Source: DYQY01 sp964643725 (GTDB lineage Bacteria; Margulisbacteria; Riflemargulisbacteria; GWF2-35-9; DYQY01). From it: a DNA stretch of 7,019 nucleotides. Position 1 is the stretch's first letter. Every line of letters starts with the position of its first letter. The notes beneath the pieces are model-generated. The model did not search any database, was not told where the DNA came from, and worked only from the letters and a program-made list of their open reading frames with translations. Location of the stretch: positions 1-7,019 of the forward strand of contig CAZXTL010000047.1 of NCBI GenBank assembly GCA_964643725.1. The letters run 5' to 3'. Shown here one piece after another: positions 4,719 through 7,019 of this stretch. The position numbers were made by a program, and so were the translations under genes.

Positions 4719-5162
4719 ATGGCAGAAAATAAAAATAATTATAAAATTAGTGATAACTTCACCAGAGGCGACTTTGCTTGTGCATGTGGGTTTTGTAATA
4801 GTGAGTTCAAAATGTCTTTATCATTAATAGGCATATTGGAACATCTTAAAGCAAAGTTTGCTCAGGATGTAAAGATTCATAGGGCTTATGTTTGCGAGCA
4901 CCATGCTAAAGAATTGTTCGGAAGTAATAAGGATTACCATCATTTAGGCAAAGCAGTAGACATTAGCATTAACAATGTAGAGATGAAGGATGTTTTTCTA
5001 GAAGTAGAAAAGTTAGAAGAGGTTACAGGCTTAGGTCTTGTTCCAGCTAAAGGCATTATCCATATAGACATGAGGGATAAAGAAAGAAACATTTTCGTGG
5101 ATGATAATGGTACGAAGACTGATTTGACAGAAGAGAAGCGAAAGCGTTACGGCTTAGAATAA
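4719..5162 (+). CDS. M15-type zinc D-Ala-D-Ala carboxypeptidase-like protein
   Basis: 147 residues from ATG 4719. A TTG 33 bases upstream is also open but would translate the terminator and promoter, so I reject it. The family cleaves peptides ending in D-Ala or similar bonds of peptidoglycan with a single zinc. Probable zinc ligands: His74 and Asp81 in HHLGKAVD (74-81, the HxxGxAxD motif) and His115 in GIIHIDMRD (112-120). The N-terminal FACACGFC (19-26) and the AYVC (56-59) segments match the Cys-bearing blocks of small M15A-like proteins (usually FxCxCGC and GYRC). There is no signal peptide or membrane span, so the product is cytoplasmic unless exported by another route. The C-terminal 25 residues are charged. 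XerD begins two bases after the stop, suggesting one transcript, though the functions have no obvious link. Family is fairly sure, substrate not. Confidence 0.75.
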   Translation: MAENKNNYKISDNFTRGDFACACGFCNSEFKMSLSLIGILEHLKAKFAQDVKIHRAYVCEHHAKELFGSNKDYHHLGKAVDISINNVEMKDVFLEVEKLEEVTGLGLVPAKGIIHIDMRDKERNIFVDDNGTKTDLTEEKRKRYGLE

Positions 5163-5164
5163 TC

Positions 5165-6037
5165 TTGAAGCAGTCACTGGACCGCTTTCTTATCTATCTC
5201 AATATACAAAAAGGATATTCTCCTCATACTGTTGATGCTTATCGTTCTGACCTTTCTTATTTCATAGAATTTTGTAATCAGCAAAAAGTTTACGATATAA
5301 ATAATGTAAAAGAAGATAATTTAAAGCGATATATTTATTTCCTTCAGGAAAAAGAGTTATCTAAAAGAACTGTTTCTAGAAAGATATCCTCCTTAAAGAG
5401 TTGGTGGAAATACTTAATTCGTTATAATTTAGTTAGTCATGAGTTGACTAGTTATTTAGAGACACCAAAATTAGAGAAGAAACTTCCAAACTTTTTATCA
5501 CCAGAAGAAATCGATAGATGCTTGGCGTCGGTTAAAGGATCAGTTTCAGAGAAACGGGATATGGCAATTATTGAGCTTTTGTTTTCAACTGGCATTCGAG
5601 TATCAGAACTTATATCCGTAGATATTGGCGATATAGATGAAGCTAGAGAAGAGATTCGAGTAGTTGGAAAAAGGGATAAAGAAAGGATAGTTATTTTAGG
5701 CAAGCATGCGGTGTTGGCTGTTAAGGAGTACACTCAAGCCTACAGGCACTTACATATAAAGGGGTCCAAAGAAAGGGCGCTTTTTATTAATTCCAAAGGT
5801 GGAAGACTAACTGTTAGGAGCGTGCAAAGGTTGTTTCAACAGATAAGCTCTCTAATTGGGAAAGAGGTAACCCCTCATACATTACGACACTCGTTTGCCA
5901 CCACTTTATTAGATAACGGAGCAGACTTAAGAACTGTACAGGAGTTGTTGGGGCATTCTAGCTTACAGACAACACAGTTATATACCCATGTTACGGTTAA
6001 GAAGCTACAAGAGCTGATAGACAAAGTGAGATTTTAA
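5165..6037 (+). CDS. xerD: Site-specific tyrosine recombinase XerC/XerD
   Basis: 290 residues, normal for Xer proteins, which resolve chromosome dimers at dif. The N-terminal SAM-like core-binding domain covers about 1-88 (LNIQKGYSPHTVDAY at 12-26 is typical) and the catalytic domain about 108-287. All six catalytic positions are present: Arg145 (STGIRVSEL), Lys169 (VVGKRDKER), His238 and Arg241 (HTLRHSFAT), His264 (LLGHSSL), Tyr273 (QLYTHV), the nucleophile. PKLEKKLPNFLS at 101-112 looks more like XerD than XerC, but the two cannot be told apart safely. Start: TTG at 5165, two bases after the M15 stop, with no SD; translational coupling is likely. The next in-frame starts would cut into the core-binding domain. 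No mobile-element genes surround it, so a housekeeping role is likelier than an integrase. Confidence 0.93.
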   Translation: MKQSLDRFLIYLNIQKGYSPHTVDAYRSDLSYFIEFCNQQKVYDINNVKEDNLKRYIYFLQEKELSKRTVSRKISSLKSWWKYLIRYNLVSHELTSYLETPKLEKKLPNFLSPEEIDRCLASVKGSVSEKRDMAIIELLFSTGIRVSELISVDIGDIDEAREEIRVVGKRDKERIVILGKHAVLAVKEYTQAYRHLHIKGSKERALFINSKGGRLTVRSVQRLFQQISSLIGKEVTPHTLRHSFATTLLDNGADLRTVQELLGHSSLQTTQLYTHVTVKKLQELIDKVRF

Positions 6038-6059
6038 TTAAAAAAGTTAGGGTGTATGC

Positions 6060-6199
6060 TTGACATTGGTTTTTGTTAGGTTACTACTTAAGAGTAGGAT
6101 GTTCAGGGGAGTAGAAATTTAGCTGGCCCGCTTGTCGGAGGCAATTTCTCACAAAAGTTTTTATACTTCCCATAAAAAGCTAGGGAGAGTGGTCTTTAA
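6060..6199 (+). promoter_or_regulatory. Leader/promoter region of the flgF-flgG operon
   Basis: The 162 bases between xerD and flgF have no ORF of note. A perfect -35 TTGACA (6060-6065) lies upstream, with only weak -10 options (TACTAC, 6082-6087, or TACTTA, 6085-6090). Then come two possible stem-loops: CTACT-TAAG-AGTAG (6084-6097), and GAAATT (6114-6119) pairing with AATTTC (6143-6148) around a GC-rich inner stem. TATACT at 6162-6167 is another -10 candidate. No flagellar sigma-28 or sigma-54 match is convincing. The SD GGGAG (6183-6187) is rather far, 12 bases, from the flgF ATG. Confidence 0.4.
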
Positions 6200-6937
6200 A
6201 TGAGGGAATCGCTTATAATAAGTGCAAGGGCAATGGAGCTCAATCGACAGGTCATGGATGTCACTTCCAATAATATTGCTAATTTAGATACTATTGGGTT
6301 TAAAAGAGATAAAACTTACAACACTTCCTTTAAAGAAATTATTGCAACTAGGATGTCTAACCAGACAGAGAAATATTCTGTTCCAAACACTGTTAGTACT
6401 GTTACAGACTTCTCTTCAGGTGGATTTAGGTTCACAAGTGACGCTTTAAATGTGGCTATCAGCGGAGATGGGTTCTTTAAGGTTGCCATGCCTGATGGTA
6501 CTTTTGCTTATACTAGGCGAGGGGTATTGTCATTAGATAAGGATAAACGGCTTCTTATCGGGGGCAATCAGGTAATTGGGACTGGGGGACCAATCACATT
6601 AGAAGACACAAGTATGGTAATTGATGAAGCTGGACGGATATTCAATAAAGATAGTCAGTTGATGGGACAGCTTAGTGTTGTGGACATTGAAGATAAAAGT
6701 AAGCTAGATAAAATAGGAAATACACTTTTTCAGTCTCAAGAAGAGGTACAAGAAATTCCAACGGAAGCGGTTGTTAAGCATAGATATCTAGAGGATTCTA
6801 ACGTTAACCAAGCAAATGCAATGATAGAGATGATAGCTTTATTAGATTCACTAAGACAGTTTGAGACTCAACAGAAATTACTTCAGACTCAAGATGAGCT
6901 GAATGGTAAAGTAATCAGCCAAATAGGGGCTGTCTAA
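6200..6937 (+). CDS. flgF: Flagellar basal-body rod protein FlgF
   Basis: 245 residues, as expected for FlgF (about 250). FlgF forms the part of the rod next to FlgG, outside the inner membrane, and is exported by the flagellar type III apparatus without a cleaved signal. The N-terminal rod motif is at 8-35: SARAMELNRQVMDVTSNNIAN and the IGFKRD that follows. The central domain has AISGDGFFKV (86-95) and TRRGVLSLD (105-113), typical of FlgF/FlgG. The C-terminal rod/hook helix (195-240) includes NVNQANAMIEMI and LRQFETQQKLLQ. flgG begins 23 bases after the stop, the standard flgF-flgG order, which separates it from FlgG itself. There is a structured 162-base region upstream. Confident in family and assignment. 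Confidence 0.93.
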   Translation: MRESLIISARAMELNRQVMDVTSNNIANLDTIGFKRDKTYNTSFKEIIATRMSNQTEKYSVPNTVSTVTDFSSGGFRFTSDALNVAISGDGFFKVAMPDGTFAYTRRGVLSLDKDKRLLIGGNQVIGTGGPITLEDTSMVIDEAGRIFNKDSQLMGQLSVVDIEDKSKLDKIGNTLFQSQEEVQEIPTEAVVKHRYLEDSNVNQANAMIEMIALLDSLRQFETQQKLLQTQDELNGKVISQIGAV

Positions 6938-6960
6938 TTTTAATAAAAGGGGTGCAGTAA

Positions 6961-7019
6961 ATGACAAGATCAATGTGGATATCAGCAACAGGAATGATGG
7001 CTCAACAGTTAACTATTGA
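6961..7019 (+). CDS. flgG: Flagellar basal-body rod protein FlgG, N-terminal fragment
   Basis: Nineteen codons remain before the window ends. MTRSMWISATGMMAQQLTI matches the FlgG start, where the pattern is M-x-R-x-LW-x-AATGM-x-AQQ-x-x-(I)D. AAAGGGG (6946-6952) is the ribosome binding site, eight bases before the ATG. The last two bases, GA, would begin the Asp that usually follows. FlgG makes the distal rod of the flagellum; the rest lies beyond the window. Confidence 0.9.
   Translation, partial: MTRSMWISATGMMAQQLTI

Noticed and set aside
4838..4842. A third GGAAC element
   Set aside because: It is inside the M15 coding region and has no TTGTAT at the right distance.
5165..6037. The recombinase as an integrase of an island at the tRNA-Leu gene
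   Set aside because: It reads as a full-length housekeeping XerC/XerD, no repeat of the tRNA end is visible elsewhere in the window, and flanking genes are core functions.
6122..6142. Possible sigma-54 site (TGGCCCG) before flgF
   Set aside because: The -24 GG is followed at the right distance by GG and not the required GC, and the TTGC block is absent.
6153..6175. Possible sigma-28 flagellar promoter (AAAAGTTT ... CCCATAA)
   Set aside because: The spacer is about 7 bases instead of about 11 and the -10 match is poor.

Overview
The window is AT-rich DNA from a motile bacterium that is probably diderm. Pointers are a CheY/CheX chemotaxis pair, the start of a flagellar rod operon (flgF-flgG), a bactofilin, and three exported helical proteins of the Spy/CpxP (LTxxQ) type, which usually work in a periplasm. 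I cannot name the phylum from sequence alone. The coding is compact, every protein gene is on the + strand, and the only minus-strand gene is a tRNA.

Layout. 1-678: the C-terminal end of a CheY-like receiver followed by cheX, a CheY-P phosphatase. 690-1787: a promoter sitting almost on the start codon of a bactofilin gene, then a short rsmI (16S rRNA 2'-O-methyltransferase) that starts 1 base after the bactofilin stop. 1836-3792: the most interesting block. It holds an ECF sigma factor, an overlapping small membrane protein that is the likely anti-sigma factor, and two secreted LTxxQ proteins. The same promoter-like pattern (TGGAACT, then TTGTAT exactly 16 bases after GGAAC) lies before the sigma gene and before the first LTxxQ gene, and in neither other intergenic region that I scanned. 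This suggests a self-activating envelope-stress or metal-stress circuit. A strong hairpin terminator closes it at 3820-3847.

3936-4020 is tRNA-Leu(GAG) on the minus strand. 4021-4237 holds no gene that I can see. 4238-4663 is a third, rearranged LTxxQ paralogue, followed by a 14-bp-stem terminator (4670-4701). Only four bases later comes a -10 box for an M15-type zinc peptidase gene, again with almost no leader. A XerC/XerD tyrosine recombinase follows with a TTG start. After a 162-base leader with inverted repeats come flgF and the first 19 codons of flgG.

How the genes fit together. The sigma/anti-sigma/LTxxQ block resembles in architecture the CnrYXH type of system, in which a periplasmic Spy-like protein controls a small membrane anti-sigma factor. 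That is an inference from gene order, size and promoter pattern, not a proven homology. The other genes look like ordinary core functions: motility, cell shape, ribosome modification and chromosome dimer resolution.
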